A DNA stretch of 64,000 nt, taken from NCBI RefSeq assembly GCF_964204645.1, contig NC_134027.1, positions 17,286,485 through 17,350,484 of the forward strand, written 5' to 3'. The number at the start of each line of letters is the position of its first letter. Position 1 is the first letter of the stretch. The notes under the pieces were generated by a model. The model had not been told where the DNA came from. It saw only the letters and a program-made list of their open reading frames with translations, and ran no database searches. Of the stretch, positions 12,285 through 22,459 are shown one piece after another. Origin of the DNA: Tubulanus polymorphus. Its lineage: Eukaryota > Nemertea > Palaeonemertea > Tubulaniformes > Tubulanidae. The position numbers and the translations under genes are program-made.

Positions 12285-13359
12285 TCTGTAACAGCTGACA
12301 CCCCAATATTATAAAAATGTAATGATAAAATATTGATAAGAAGAATTTCAGAAATAATTCCAAAACAAAATGAATGTTATATTTCATATGGTGAAAAAGA
12401 ATTAATACAAATAAATGGATAATTGGATGTTTGGACAAGAAATGGATGGAAAAAATTAAAGAATATTATTAGGCATAAAACAAATAAGAAAATCTATAGA
12501 GTTAGAACTAAATTAGGGTTTGTACATGTTACAGAAGATCATAGTTTAATTAAACGAAATGGCGATGAAATAAAACCAACTGATATAAAAATTGGAGATG
12601 AATTATTACATAAAAGATTTTTCCAAAGAATGAATCATATGTCATTTGATAAAATAATTGATAATATTTATAATATAGAACCTGAAACATTAGAAGAAAA
12701 AGAATATTTTATCAAAGGATTTTTTATGGGAGATGGTTCAGCAGGTGTGTATAAATATGTTTGGGGTAATAAATATTGTTGGTATTTATGCAATCAAGAT
12801 TTGATATTATTAGAAAGAATAAAGAAATATTGTGAAGAAGTTTATCCAAATAAAACATTTAAAATCATGGATGTTATGAAATCATCAGCAGATTATAGAA
12901 TACTTGTAAATAATCCTAAAGATTTTGCTATAAAATATAATGATGAATTCTATATTCATGCAATAGTGAAAAGTACTTCAACTAAATACTTCAACTAAAG
13001 AAAAGATAGTTCCAGATTATGTATTAAATGCAAAAAATAATTTAAGAAAATGGTTCTTCATTGGATTCTACGCAGCAGATGGTGCTAACAAATTTACAAA
13101 GGATAAAAAGAGAACCTTTGCACAGAAAGGAAAAGTTGCTATATCAGGGTTAAATATATTATGTAATTCATTAGGCTTCAATATGAATATTGGATTGATT
13201 AAATCTAAACCAAATTGCTTTAATTTAAGCCACACAGAAAAAGATTTAACTGAAGAAGTTAAAGATTTATTTGAAATATATAACCCAACAGATTATGTTT
13301 ATGATTTATCAACTGAAGATGGTACATTTAAATGTGGATTTCCATTAATTTGCTTCAAT
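12285..13359 (+). other. Intein with LAGLIDADG homing endonuclease, inserted in PolB motif C
   Basis: It starts at Ser of SVTADTPIL (block A) directly after YFD and ends at Asn (CGFPLICFN) directly before TDSY, so it sits at the classic pol-c insertion point. Other blocks are TEDHSL (block B, TxxH), GFFMGDGSAG and GFYAADGAN (two LAGLIDADG motifs), and VYDLSTEDGTF near the C-terminus (block F). The nucleophile is Ser, the +1 extein residue is Thr, and the penultimate residue is Phe instead of the usual His. Length without the 13-bp duplication is about 354 codons, normal for an endonuclease-bearing intein. Stops at 12312 and 12420 and a frameshift at 12974-12999 make it inactive as read. Confidence 0.9.
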
Positions 13360-13811
13360 ACTGACAGTTACATACTAAAAATCAAGACAAATGACATAAC
13401 AAAAGACTTAAAAACATTAAAACATCGTTTTGATTTTAGCAATTATCCCAAAGATCATGAACTATTTAGCAATGATACTAAAAAGATTCCTGGTAAATTT
13501 AAAGATGAATTAGGGGGTGATGAAATGATTGAATTTGTTGGGATAAGAAGTAAAATGTATAGTTATAGAACAAAAGATCATGAAGCTAAAAAGTTAAAAG
13601 GAATAACAAAACATGTGGTTGATAAACATATAGAATTTCAAGATTATATAAAGTGTTTATATAAATCAATTGTAATGAAACATAAAATGAATTGTTTAAG
13701 ATCAGAAGATCACGAGATGAACATTAATGAAGTTTAAAAATCTAGTTTGAATCCATTTGATGATAAAAGGCATATTTTAGATGATGGTATAAAAACATTA
13801 CCTTATGGTTA

Positions 13812-15149
13812 TTAAAACATAAAATCAATATCATCATACTCGAAATCACTATTGGTTTCTTCATTTTCATTTAATTGTTCTTGTATAATTTGTTTAGGTT
13901 CTTCCATTTCATTTTTCTCATTTAAATAACGTGTTATATTGTGCCACATTTCATCTCGCTCTCCTTGTTTCTTTTTGTTTGTTAATTCATCAAATGGAAT
14001 TATAATATCTATGTTTAAATAATTTACAATCTTATTTAAAAAGAATTCATAATTAATTGAATCTGTTATTCTATTTTCCAAATGATACATTAATATTTGT
14101 TTGAATATTTTTTTTATATTTTCCATATCTTCTTCTGTTAATTTAGGTTTTTCATAATAATCGTTAAATAATAAATGTAAATACATTTTCTTTTGTTTTG
14201 TCTTTTGTTTTGTGTTAAATGTTGATGGAATAATTGTTTTCATTATATCTTTTTTAGTTATTTCACCATTTTTATTTTCTATCATTTTAATTTTTTCAAG
14301 CGATTGCATATATTCTGGTGTATGATCTTCTATAGAAAATATTTTAAAGATTTCATCTAGATAATTTAATTTTGGTTCTATGAGAAAATCTCTAGTTTTT
14401 TCATCACCCCATAAATTCTTTTGCCATCCAAATTCATTACAAAATAACACAGTACCTTCTTGTCTTAAGGTCGCATAATTACATTGTGGGCATTTTTGTT
14501 TATAATTTATTGGTTATAGATCTTCATTAAGCTCCTGGTATTTTCTTACGTTTTCTTTATGTTTTATTTTTCTATTATGTAGATTTAAATTACTTGTTAT
14601 AATAATCAATTTACAATATTTACAATAATATGTTTTTCTTGTTAATTCATTATATTGTTTTTCTAACTTTTCAACTGTTTCTTTATTATCTGGTAACGTT
14701 TTCTCATATTTTATTTTTTCTAATATTTAATTTTTTCTTTCATTGAATTCTGCTTCAAATTTATTATAAATTTTATCTATATGTACTTTACGAAATTGAT
14801 GATTCTCCCAAGCTTCTATATTTTCAGGGCTATATTTTATTCGACAAGGCACACAGAAATGATATTTTATATTATCCTTATCATAGAATAAGAAAGGTCT
14901 TTTCCAAATAATTTCAGGTTCAGTTTCAACAGAATTACTATTACTTTCGTTACTATCAACATTAACCGTTGTGTCATTAATTTTACACTTCTCTGAATGT
15001 TTTTTAACATAAGTTCTTGAGAATAATTTATTACATTTTGGGCAGTTTATTTTAGGGGTTTATAATTTTCATCATGTTTTTTCATGTCGAGCCATATTAC
15101 TTTTTCTTTGAAGTTCACCATAAATTTCGCATGGTATCTTCTCATCCAT
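13812..15149 (-). pseudogene. C2H2-rich zinc-finger protein of element A, broken frame
   Basis: It reads leftward from an ATG at 15149 that lies in the element promoter motif (TTTTTCCTAAATAAATGG on this strand). Cys/His modules follow in several frames (CPKCNKLFSRTYVKKH, CVPCRIKY, YYCKYCKLI, CPQCNYATL). The last 212 codons (13812-14450) are open, Lys/Glu-rich, and end in an acidic tail (DFEYDDIDFMF). Frame changes or stops occur near 15090, 14730 and 14510. It is convergent with PolB, and the stop codons overlap. Function is unknown; nucleic-acid binding is an inference from the fingers. No counterpart was recognised in elements B or C. Confidence 0.6.
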
Positions 15150-15217
15150 TTATTTAGGAAAAATTTTATTAAAATTAATTTTTAGTGATGAGCGGTAATT
15201 TTTTTATGTTATAAATA

Positions 15218-15971
15218 ATGGTAGAATTAAAAGAATACAGAATATTTAATCTAGAAAACTTACAAATTATAAATCACATAATTTACTAGTACAATTAGAT
15301 AGAGAATTTAAGAATTGTGTAGATTAAAATTAGTAAATATAAGTTTATGTAATTCTTTTTATAATGTAACGGATAAAAGTCTAGAACATTTAATTGTTTC
15401 AATCTTTTACAAAAAAATGAATAAATGGTTTTTTATATGTTCAAAACCAGGATTATATAATTAAGATACATTAGCACAAGAAATTAATAGAAAAGCTCGA
15501 GCTAAATTAGGAAGTGATTCCGGATTTAGTATTAGAATTTTAAAAAGTGATAGTTCTAATAAAATAAAGATTAGGTAAGCTAATGACGAACAATTTAAAT
15601 TTACAGTAAGAAAACCTTTAGGTAAACTGTTAGGAATTAACCCAGATATTGTTACAGCATACGCAGAGGGTAGATCAAACTTAATACCTTACACACACTT
15701 CTATATTTATTGTAATTTAATTGATCCTACACAAACATTTGAAGCAACTAAAGATAAAACTTGCAATTCTAGTATACTAAATATTTTACCATTAAAAAAT
15801 GTTAAACAATTTGGAACTCAAATAAATTATAATGTTACAGAATGTGATTTTAAACCTTGCATTCCGCATTTCAATAATTTCAAATTAGAAATAAGAAATC
15901 ATAATGGTTATTTAATTGATTTGAATAACTTTCCTGTGATATATGAATTAGTTATAAGATGTAAAGAGTAA
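15218..15971 (+). pseudogene. Putative penton/minor capsid protein (element A copy, decayed)
   Basis: It is homologous to 31656-32415 and 49468-50226. The open part from about 15570 to 15971 reads HFYIYCNLIDPT, LPLKNVKQFGTQINYN and HNGYLIDLNNFPVIYEL. The pattern of a C-terminal beta-rich domain ending in a hydrophobic strand resembles the penton/minor capsid proteins encoded beside Polinton capsid genes, but this is inferred from position and general pattern. The N-terminal third has several indels and stops. The start is chosen at an ATG after a T-run and TATAAATA. Confidence 0.55.
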
Positions 15972-15988
15972 TTTTTTTCACTATATAA

Positions 15989-16348
15989 ATGAATATAACT
16001 GTTGGACCGAGTATATGTTTTGGATTTGATTTTAAACGTGAGAAAGAAATGAAATTTAACATTAATGATGTAATTACACATATTAAAAATATTGCATTTT
16101 CTAATGAAACAACATTTGAGTATGAAAAAACAATAGATAAAGAAACTTTAAATGTAGAAAAGATTACTAATTTAATTAGAGAATCTTTAAGATTTTATGA
16201 ATTAGATGAAGATTTTATCATAGATGATATTAAAAACATATTAACCAAAATATATGATAATCATAAAAGTAGTAATGAAATAAATGTTCAATCAATCATC
16301 ACTAAGATAACTAAATATTTTGAAGATTGTAATTTTTTTGATAAATAA
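15989..16348 (+). CDS. Conserved element protein of unknown function (119 aa)
   Basis: This is an intact ORF of 119 codons, Asp/Glu/Lys/Ile-rich and predicted helical, with no membrane segment. It starts in CACTATATAAATG, 18 bp after the penton-like stop, and its stop touches the next gene's ATG. A decayed copy with an altered start is at 50245-50585 in element C; element B has lost it by deletion. I do not recognise the family. Confidence 0.6.
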   Translation: MNITVGPSICFGFDFKREKEMKFNINDVITHIKNIAFSNETTFEYEKTIDKETLNVEKITNLIRESLRFYELDEDFIIDDIKNILTKIYDNHKSSNEINVQSIITKITKYFEDCNFFDK

Positions 16349-16570
16349 ATGAGTGATAATAAGTGGATAATAACTGGATTATATAATGGAGCATTACTAT
16401 CAGTTTGAACTGTTGGTTATTCCATGGTATTAAAAAAAGTATTTAAAATGGGAAGTGTTAATGTTGATAGATTTGATATAAATGATATCTTAAAATTAAC
16501 ATTAGCAGTTACTTTATCCAATTTAACTATTGATTATTTGGAAAAACAAAAATATATTCCTCCCATATAA
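16349..16570 (+). pseudogene. Small conserved membrane protein, one internal stop
   Basis: A 73-codon frame has two hydrophobic segments (ITGLYNGALLSV and the ILKLTLAVTLSNLTI region) and a C-terminal KYIPPI. TGA at 16406 interrupts the frame where element C has GGA. Small two-helix proteins of this type accompany Polinton capsid clusters; the role is unknown. The ATG lies directly after the preceding stop in GATAAATAAATG. Confidence 0.6.
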
Positions 16571-16594
16571 AAGTGTAATTATTTTACTAAATAA

Positions 16595-17017
16595 ATGGCT
16601 TCTGCAATTATAACTATTATAGGATCGGCAATTGTTAACGCTTTAGCATTTACTGGTGGTGGATATTTATTTAAGCACATTGATAAAAATGGATCATTAA
16701 CAGAACAAAAAAGACATAACTTAGCATTAGAGAAATACCATAAAGCAGCAGAAGAATATTGAGTAAATAGGCAAAACTATATGGATTATATTAACAAGGA
16801 ATTATATGATCAGAAGATTTCACATAGAGATTTTCAATCAGTCGATGATGCAATGAGTTTATATAACGCGGTAACCAATAAAGAAAAATTACATCTACAT
16901 AAACCTACAATATCAGATTATTATACCCCAAGTAAAGAACAACAGAAATATGAAATAATATGGATTTTAGGTGGAACAGTTATTGTTATATTTGTAGCAT
17001 ATAGATTTACTAATTAG
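16595..17017 (+). pseudogene. Conserved Polinton membrane protein (hydrophobic N- and C-termini), one internal stop
   Basis: It starts in CTAAATAAATGG. The N-terminal segment MASAIITIIGSAIVNALAF is hydrophobic. A charged helical middle (KRHNLALEKY...NYMDYINKELY) follows, then ISDYYTPSKEQQKYE and a C-terminal membrane segment (GGTVIVIFVAYRF). This architecture resembles a family I recognise from invertebrate Polinton-like elements, without known function. TGA at 16760 falls where the two other copies have AGA. Paralogues are at 32603-33025 and 50829-51255. Confidence 0.65.
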
Positions 17018-17038
17018 TAATTTTTTTCTAAATAAATG
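17014..17038 (+). promoter_or_regulatory. T-run + AAATAAATG promoter motif
   Basis: TAG stop, then TAATTTTTTTCTAAATAAATGG: the upstream stop, promoter-like motif and next start all lie within 25 bp. It represents the series at 15969, 16330, 16575, 17471, 18757, 20229, 21515 and 22439. Confidence 0.6.
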
Positions 17039-17470
17039 GAAGATAAAGTTGATAATATTGATATCATTCCTCATGATATAAATAAAACTAAATTAAAAAC
17101 ATATTTAGAAAAACAAATATTAGAATTTGAAAATGATTTAAAAGTTAAAAAGAAAAAATATTTAAAATCTAAAATTATATATTATTTTATTATTAGTGAT
17201 TCAGTTACAATTAGTTCTGTAATAACATTTCTAGCAATATTCAGTCCATTAACACCTTTAGCTATATCAATTGGCGTATTAGGATTATCATCAAGTGTAT
17301 TAACCAGTATAAGTTCAAAATTAAATATAAAAAGTAATAAAGAAAAAATTAAAACTAATATAAAAGAAATTAATAAATTAAAGAATACACTAGATTATAT
17401 AATAAGTTTAAATGGCCATATAACAGCTGCAGAACAAGATAAATTATTGAAAGAATTAGTTAATTATTAA
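17036..17470 (+). CDS. Conserved two-helix membrane protein (144 aa)
   Basis: Intact. A basic, helical N-terminal arm (residues 1-50) precedes a membrane hairpin (about residues 56-100: YYFIISDSVTISSVITFLAI and PLTPLAISIGVLGLSSSVLT). The C-terminal helix is Lys-rich and ends with a conserved DKLLKELVNY. Paralogues are at 34772-35205 (frameshift) and 51276-51713 (one stop). Function is unknown; position in the virion-gene block suggests a structural or assembly protein. Confidence 0.7.
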   Translation: MEDKVDNIDIIPHDINKTKLKTYLEKQILEFENDLKVKKKKYLKSKIIYYFIISDSVTISSVITFLAIFSPLTPLAISIGVLGLSSSVLTSISSKLNIKSNKEKIKTNIKEINKLKNTLDYIISLNGHITAAEQDKLLKELVNY

Positions 17471-17486
17471 TATTTTAATTATATAA

Positions 17487-18752
17487 ATGGTAGATAGTTT
17501 TCCAAAAGCTTTCCAATATAATAAATCAATTAAATATAAAATTCCTGCAATAGATTTTAATAAAGATATTTCATATAGAAATGAAGATTTGAATTCATTA
17601 ATTGATTTATATATTTATGTTACTGAAAGTAATAATTTTCATGGAAAGAAGGAAAATATATTTCATGTGTATACAATTAATTTCAAAAATTTAAATGAGG
17701 CAGAACAATGGTTATTAAAATCTAATATGAAGTATTGGCAGAACCAATTAAATTTTGCTGTTTATTGCGCAACAACAGGATGTGGAATTAGTTGGAATGA
17801 TCATTTAAACAAACCAAGTTTACCATTAATTTTATCACTTTTTAGATTTCATACGTATTTTCAAATAAAATTGATATTAGATGAATTAGAATGTCCTTTA
17901 CCAGGTTCAAAATATTTTAAAGAATTGAATAATAATATTAATTTTTCTAAGTTTTATAAAATATGTAATGAATTTAATATTAATTCAAATAAAGATTTTA
18001 GAGCAAAAATTGGTACAATGGGTGGATTAGGAATATTATATACTAAAGAATTTGGAAAAATAATGACAAATTCAGATGTAAGAACACTGAATTGGAATGA
18101 ATTACCAAAATATTATAATAATATACAACAACAAAACAATAATGGTTGGGTTAATTTCATTTTAGATAATAGTGAAGGTTTTACTAAAGCTGGTATACAA
18201 AGAATAAATCAATCTATTAGAACTTATTTGATATGTATTCTAGGTGCACAAGTTGAAACAAGATCCCCAATAATTGGAAATGATAACACTTCATTCGATG
18301 CGCAGAAACAATTTAAAGTTTTATTTGAAGATTCCATTCATAATGATAAAAATAGATCGATTCCAGAAAACATTGTGAGATATCAAAATTATTTAGATAA
18401 ATCACATATTAGATTAAATTATTGTATAGGCCCTAATCTATTAATTATTTCTAATGATTTAGTACTAAAGATGGGAAACATAATTGGTTACAATAATCTA
18501 ATTAAAACTGCAACAATAAATAATTCATTTGGATTAAATGATATAAATAAAAAGATTATTACTGCTCCAAAATTAATGGAAGGCGAAAAAAATAAAAAAC
18601 ATATTCAATCAACAGAAACTAAAACTAAGAATATTGAATTAAATAATGATAATGATAATAATAATACTGATAATGATAATAAATTCCATGAAAATACTAA
18701 ATTAGCTTTAACCTGTATAGGAATTGTTATAGGAGGAATATTATATTTTTAA
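17487..18752 (+). CDS. Conserved Polinton virion-block protein with C-terminal membrane anchor (421 aa)
   Basis: Intact ORF starting in TTATATAAATGG, 16 bp after the previous stop. The conserved core contains MKYWQNQLNFAVYCATTGCG, FRFHTYFQIK and LECPLPGSKYF, then a long middle (IRTYLICILGAQVETRSP) and an Asn/Asp-rich linker. A single C-terminal membrane segment follows (residues about 404-421, LTCIGIVIGGILYF). I recognise the WQNQLNFAV..ATTGCG core as recurring next to Polinton capsid genes in aquatic invertebrates, but no function is established to my knowledge. The tail anchor suggests association with an internal membrane. Copies B (35222-37241) and C (51730-53028) are rearranged or frameshifted. 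Confidence 0.7.
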   Translation: MVDSFPKAFQYNKSIKYKIPAIDFNKDISYRNEDLNSLIDLYIYVTESNNFHGKKENIFHVYTINFKNLNEAEQWLLKSNMKYWQNQLNFAVYCATTGCGISWNDHLNKPSLPLILSLFRFHTYFQIKLILDELECPLPGSKYFKELNNNINFSKFYKICNEFNINSNKDFRAKIGTMGGLGILYTKEFGKIMTNSDVRTLNWNELPKYYNNIQQQNNNGWVNFILDNSEGFTKAGIQRINQSIRTYLICILGAQVETRSPIIGNDNTSFDAQKQFKVLFEDSIHNDKNRSIPENIVRYQNYLDKSHIRLNYCIGPNLLIISNDLVLKMGNIIGYNNLIKTATINNSFGLNDINKKIITAPKLMEGEKNKKHIQSTETKTKNIELNNDNDNNNTDNDNKFHENTKLALTCIGIVIGGILYF

Positions 18753-18755
18753 TTT

Positions 18756-18777
18756 TAATTTTTTTATTATATAAATG
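18756..18777 (+). promoter_or_regulatory. T-run + TATATAAATGG promoter motif
   Basis: ATTTTTTTATTATATAAATGG overlaps the ATG at 18775. Confidence 0.6.
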
Positions 18778-20226
18778 GATGTAGAAGGTGGAGAAGATAT
18801 TGGAATGGATAATTTTGATGAACCCGGCATAACTGAAGAACAACCGCCTGATTTTAGTGAAACAAGTTTTAATGACGGTAATGAGCCAGAATATAATAAT
18901 AATTTAAATATGCCTGATTATATTAAAAATGCAGAATCACAATTAAATCCTGAAAATTTAGACCCAGATTTAGTATAACAAGATTTAGATAATTTAAACA
19001 AAATACCTAAATTAGAACGAATAATTGAAAATTCTAAACTTAACATAAATGATGAAGACGTTGGACCTTTAGCAGATCAATTAAAATTTTTAGATAATGG
19101 TAAATGGTATTATCATTTGAAAGGTGATTATTATATTGATATCACTTATAAAAATAATAAAAATAAAATATGAACAAAATCAACTTTGAGTGATTTAGAT
19201 CCAGATAGAATTAAAAGAATTAGTAATAGTAATGTAATAACTGATGTTATAAAACAAGAATTAACTGATAATGATATAGACGTATTTAAATAAAGAATTA
19301 ATGAATTATTTGAAATAATCAAAAAGAAATCAGAAACAGAAACAACTTCTGAACAGAATATAACTTCCTAAACTAGTAAACTTAAATCAAATAAAGTTCC
19401 AATTGAAAAACTTTTACCGAATGGATTAATTGATGCAACAGATCAAGAATTAGAAGATTTAAATAATATATTTTCTGTTGAAGCAATTAGAGAAATTAAA
19501 AGTATAAGACTTGCATCTGATAAAATTTCGCATGATAAAAGTATAAGATATTTTAAAATTAGAACTTTAGAAAAAGAATTAACTGATAAAAATAAAGAAA
19601 TAGAACAATTAAAGTCTGATTTAGATCATCAAGTAATTGATGAAATAGAATATAGGCAAAAAGAATTACGTTTAGAAAAAGAAAAAGATGATTTAGAATA
19701 TAACATAGAATTACAAAAAGTAGAAATAAAATTATTGTTAAAAACATATGATTATAATATTAATAGATTAAAAGTTATTTTTAAAGATTTGTTGATTAAA
19801 TCAGATTCTGAAATATCATTAAAAGATAGAATAAAGTTATTATTTAAATTAGAAGGAATAACAATTCTTTCAATTCTAACAGCTGTAACTATGTTATTTA
19901 CAACAATTGGTTTAGCAATATCAAATGCTTTGAAATCTACTCCTACTCCCAATAAACCGGATAAACCCCCGAATGATAATTCAATACAAGATAAAGTTAA
20001 AGATGGTTTAAAGAAAATATTTATGGGAACTATCTAAAAAATCTGCTGCAGCTTTACCAGGAATTATTGCATCAATTGTTGGTTTTATATTGAAATCTGC
20101 AGGAAACATTATTAACTTTGCTGCTGAACATATTATTTTATTTTTAATTACAGTTGTAAGTGCTATTATTTTTGGGTTAGTGAATATGATATCAAAAAGA
20201 TATCAAGAAAAAATAATAAAAAATAA
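18775..20226 (+). pseudogene. Acidic/coiled-coil protein with hydrophobic C-terminus (virion-block gene), nonsense-broken
   Basis: The frame keeps one phase to about 20015 with isolated stops at 18976, 19171, 19291 and 19369, then shifts once. An acidic N-terminus (MDVEGGEDIGMDNFDEPG) is followed by a globular segment and a long Lys/Glu coiled coil (19560-19740). Next come a membrane segment (GITILSILTAVTMLFTTIGLAI), a Pro-rich linker (STPTPNKPDKPP), and an Ala/Gly/Ile-rich amphipathic end (KSAAALPGIIASIVGF). The C-terminal ALPGII module resembles one I know from other invertebrate Polintons. A role in virion membrane or core is inferred from position only. Better-preserved copies are at 37257 (N-terminal) and 53051-54763. 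Confidence 0.6.
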
Positions 20227-20227
20227 A

Positions 20228-20253
20228 TAATTAATTTTTTTGTTAAATAAATG
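20228..20253 (+). promoter_or_regulatory. T-run + TAAATAAATG promoter motif of capsid gene
   Basis: TTAATTTTTTTGTTAAATAAATG ends in the capsid ATG at 20251. Confidence 0.6.
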
Positions 20254-21498
20254 ATTGGGAGTTATATAAGTCCTTCTAAGATTTCTAGAATATCTAATGC
20301 TATTAAAGCAGAAAGATCACATCATATAATTACTCATAACCCTTCTAATATTAATCCTGATGAAACTTTATATGTTAGAATTCCGAGATTAACACAAAAT
20401 ACTTTTTATGTTCCAAATAGTATTTATTTATCAGCCGATATAAAAGTAACTGGTCATGATAATAATTATGTTGTCGATAATGTTGGGAGATATTTGATTA
20501 AAAAATTAACTATATAGATTGGTCCAGAAACAGTTTTCTCATTAGATGATTATAATTTATTTATGCATTATAAAGATTTATGGCTAACTAAAGAAAATAG
20601 AAATAATATGATATTTCAAGGAATCCAATCAGAAAACCATAATAAATTAAGATCAGGAGCTAAGAACGCAAAAGTAACTCGTGCCACAGATAATTTGATT
20701 AAAAAGATTTATGGAAGCAAATATAAAATTCCATTAGACTTTGAATTGATAAATAATATTGCCCCTTTATATAAATATGTATTTCAAGGAGATATTATAT
20801 TTGAGATAACATTTGCTCCTGTAAATGAAATTGTAATATCTAGCGTTGTTAAAGATATGGGTTATAAATTATCGAATATATGTTTAGAATATGATACAGT
20901 AACTGATGAAAATATTTCAAGTATAATTCAAACTCAATACAATCAAGGATTTTCATTATTATATGATTATATTGATAAATTTAAAACTGTAACTATTAAT
21001 GCAAATGGTGAAATTATTAATGAGAATATTAACTTCCCAAGAAGATCTATTAAAGGTATATTAATATTTTTTACTATTGCAACATATTCTAATGGCGCAA
21101 TAAAGGTTGATAATTATTATAATCCTGAAATAACAAAAGTAGAAATAACTATCGAAGGAATAGCAAATAAAATATTTTGTCAAGGAATGAGAATGATAGA
21201 TCAGTGGCCAGAAATTAGAAAACATTTTATGAATGAAAAAGTGAAATCATCTGAAAATTGTAATATTAATCAAATTGATTATTATACCGGCAATAAATAT
21301 GCATTATGGTTAGATTTTAGAACAACAGAGGATAATTCATTACATGGTTCTGGGAAAAAACTACAGAACACAAAAGATGGAATACAATTATTCATGGCAA
21401 AGAAAATAGGAGACAAAAATTTTAAAATGCACATTTATATTATATCTGACGCACAATTAAATATTGTAAATTCACAATTAGATAGTATTCAATATTAG
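20251..21498 (+). pseudogene. Major capsid protein, double-jelly-roll hexon type (single amber stop)
   Basis: The 415-codon frame is open except for TAG at 20515, where the other copies have AAG. Conserved blocks are ETLYVRIPRLTQNTFYVPNS, NRNNMIFQGIQSEN, SKYKIPLDFELIN, YKLSNICLEYDTV and NFPRRSIKGILIFFTI. They match my memory of Polinton/adintovirus-type hexon proteins (GIQS, KIPLDFDF, YxLSDISLEYD patterns). It would form the icosahedral shell. A comparable length and blocks are seen at 56108-57550 and 54780-56076, and a C-terminal part at 38345-38987. It is the last gene before the packaging/integration remnant. Confidence 0.82.
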
Positions 21499-21528
21499 AA
21501 ATATAAAGTTAAAATTAAGGATATATAA

Positions 21529-22153
21529 ATGGGTGGTAAAAAAACTCCTAATACTAAAGAACAATATTTAAGAAATTTATATTACAACCCTAAGAGTTCG
21601 GTCGCTTATTCTTCTACCAAAAATTTATGGCGTCAAGTGAAACAAGATAAATAAGATAAGATAATCCCACAAAATTTAGTTAAATATAAAGATATAAATG
21701 AATTTATGTTAGAACAACCAACATACACAACACATAAAAAAATTGTTAGAAAATATATATTAAACTTTAAATTTAGATAATTGTATTAAAATAGCAATAG
21801 ATATTTATAAAGGATCAAATACATTATTCATTATAGATGATTGCGCAAATTTACATGATTCAAAAGTGAGAGAAAGTGAGTTATGTTATCAGGCTTTCTC
21901 TGGGAGACATTTTGGGATAACAACATGGGTTTTAAATCAAAAATATAATTCGATTGTTAAAGACTTTAGAGAAAACATTAGATTTCTAGTTTTATTCTGC
22001 AATAAAGATAGAAAATCGATGAAAAATGCACTTGAGGAAAATGATATTATTCCACATGATTTACATAATGAATATATGGATAAATTGAAAAATAATAAAA
22101 GATCAAAATTACTATTTAGATTACAACACCCATTTAAATATGAATTTATTTAA
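21529..22153 (+). pseudogene. Deletion fusion: integrase N-terminus joined to packaging ATPase C-terminus
   Basis: From the ATG in GATATATAAATGGG, 21529 to about 21765 encodes the N-terminal part of the integrase (TKEQYLRNLYYNPKS, compare 41478 on minus: KKEQYLRDLYFNPES) with a stop near 21651. From about 21770 the reading matches the C-terminal half of a HerA/FtsK-like packaging ATPase: Walker B-like TLFIIDDCANL and the sensor strand ITTWVLNQKYNSI. The catalytic DDE core of the integrase and the Walker A of the ATPase are missing, so one deletion removed the middle of both genes. Confidence 0.75.
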
Positions 22154-22447
22154 ATTCAACTGGTTTGTTAATCTAGTTGAATTCTAGTAACATTCTAGTT
22201 GAATTCTAGTTATTAGTAGTTGAAACAAAAATCAAATAAAATTCAACAATATTTTAACTAGCTTGTTAATCTAGTATAATTTTAGTTACATTCTAGTTGA
22301 ACTCTAGTTATTGGTAGTTGAAACAAAAATCAAATAAAATTCAACAAGAAATAAATAAAAACAACAATATTTCAACTAGCTTGTTAATCTAGTTGAATTC
22401 TAGTTACATTCTAGTTAAATTCTAGTTGCAACATCACAACAAATTTT
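22154..22447 (+). repeat. Three direct repeats, about 95-120 bp, in element A intergenic space
   Basis: Each unit contains TTGTTAATCTAGTTGAATTC, TCTAGTTACATTCTAGTTGAA and, in two copies, GTAGTTGAAACAAAAATCAAA. Short CTAGTTGAATTCTAGTT motifs are near-palindromic. No ORF. They lie between the ATPase end and the promoter motif at 22439. Confidence 0.8.
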
Positions 22448-22459
22448 TTTGTTATATAA

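Larger units (their letters stand above)
8357..13815 (+). pseudogene. Protein-primed-type family B DNA polymerase (Polinton PolB), interrupted by LTR and intein
   Basis: Domains in order are two N-terminal C2H2-type fingers (8399-8640), a conserved spacer, a C2H2 finger (CRKCLSKF, about 10054) and an exonuclease I-like motif YGDFES (about 10222). An endonuclease VII-like Cys/His module follows (VRDHDHLNSKYRGAAH, about 10633-10690), then an exonuclease III region (LKSDVMILAD), motif A (YIDANNLYGW, about 11488), motif B (LMNNSFYGKTCEN) and motif C (YFD at 12276-12284, TDS at 13360-13368). It would replicate the element genome with a terminal protein primer. Damage seen: a solo LTR (8800-9271), stops near 10319, 10428 and 10785, and two stops plus a 13-bp duplication inside the intein. 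Its stop codon overlaps the stop of the convergent zinc-finger gene. Confidence 0.88.

Noticed and set aside
22154-22447. Possible CRISPR-like repeat array
   Set aside because: Units are long, imperfect and contiguous without unique spacers, and the context is eukaryotic.
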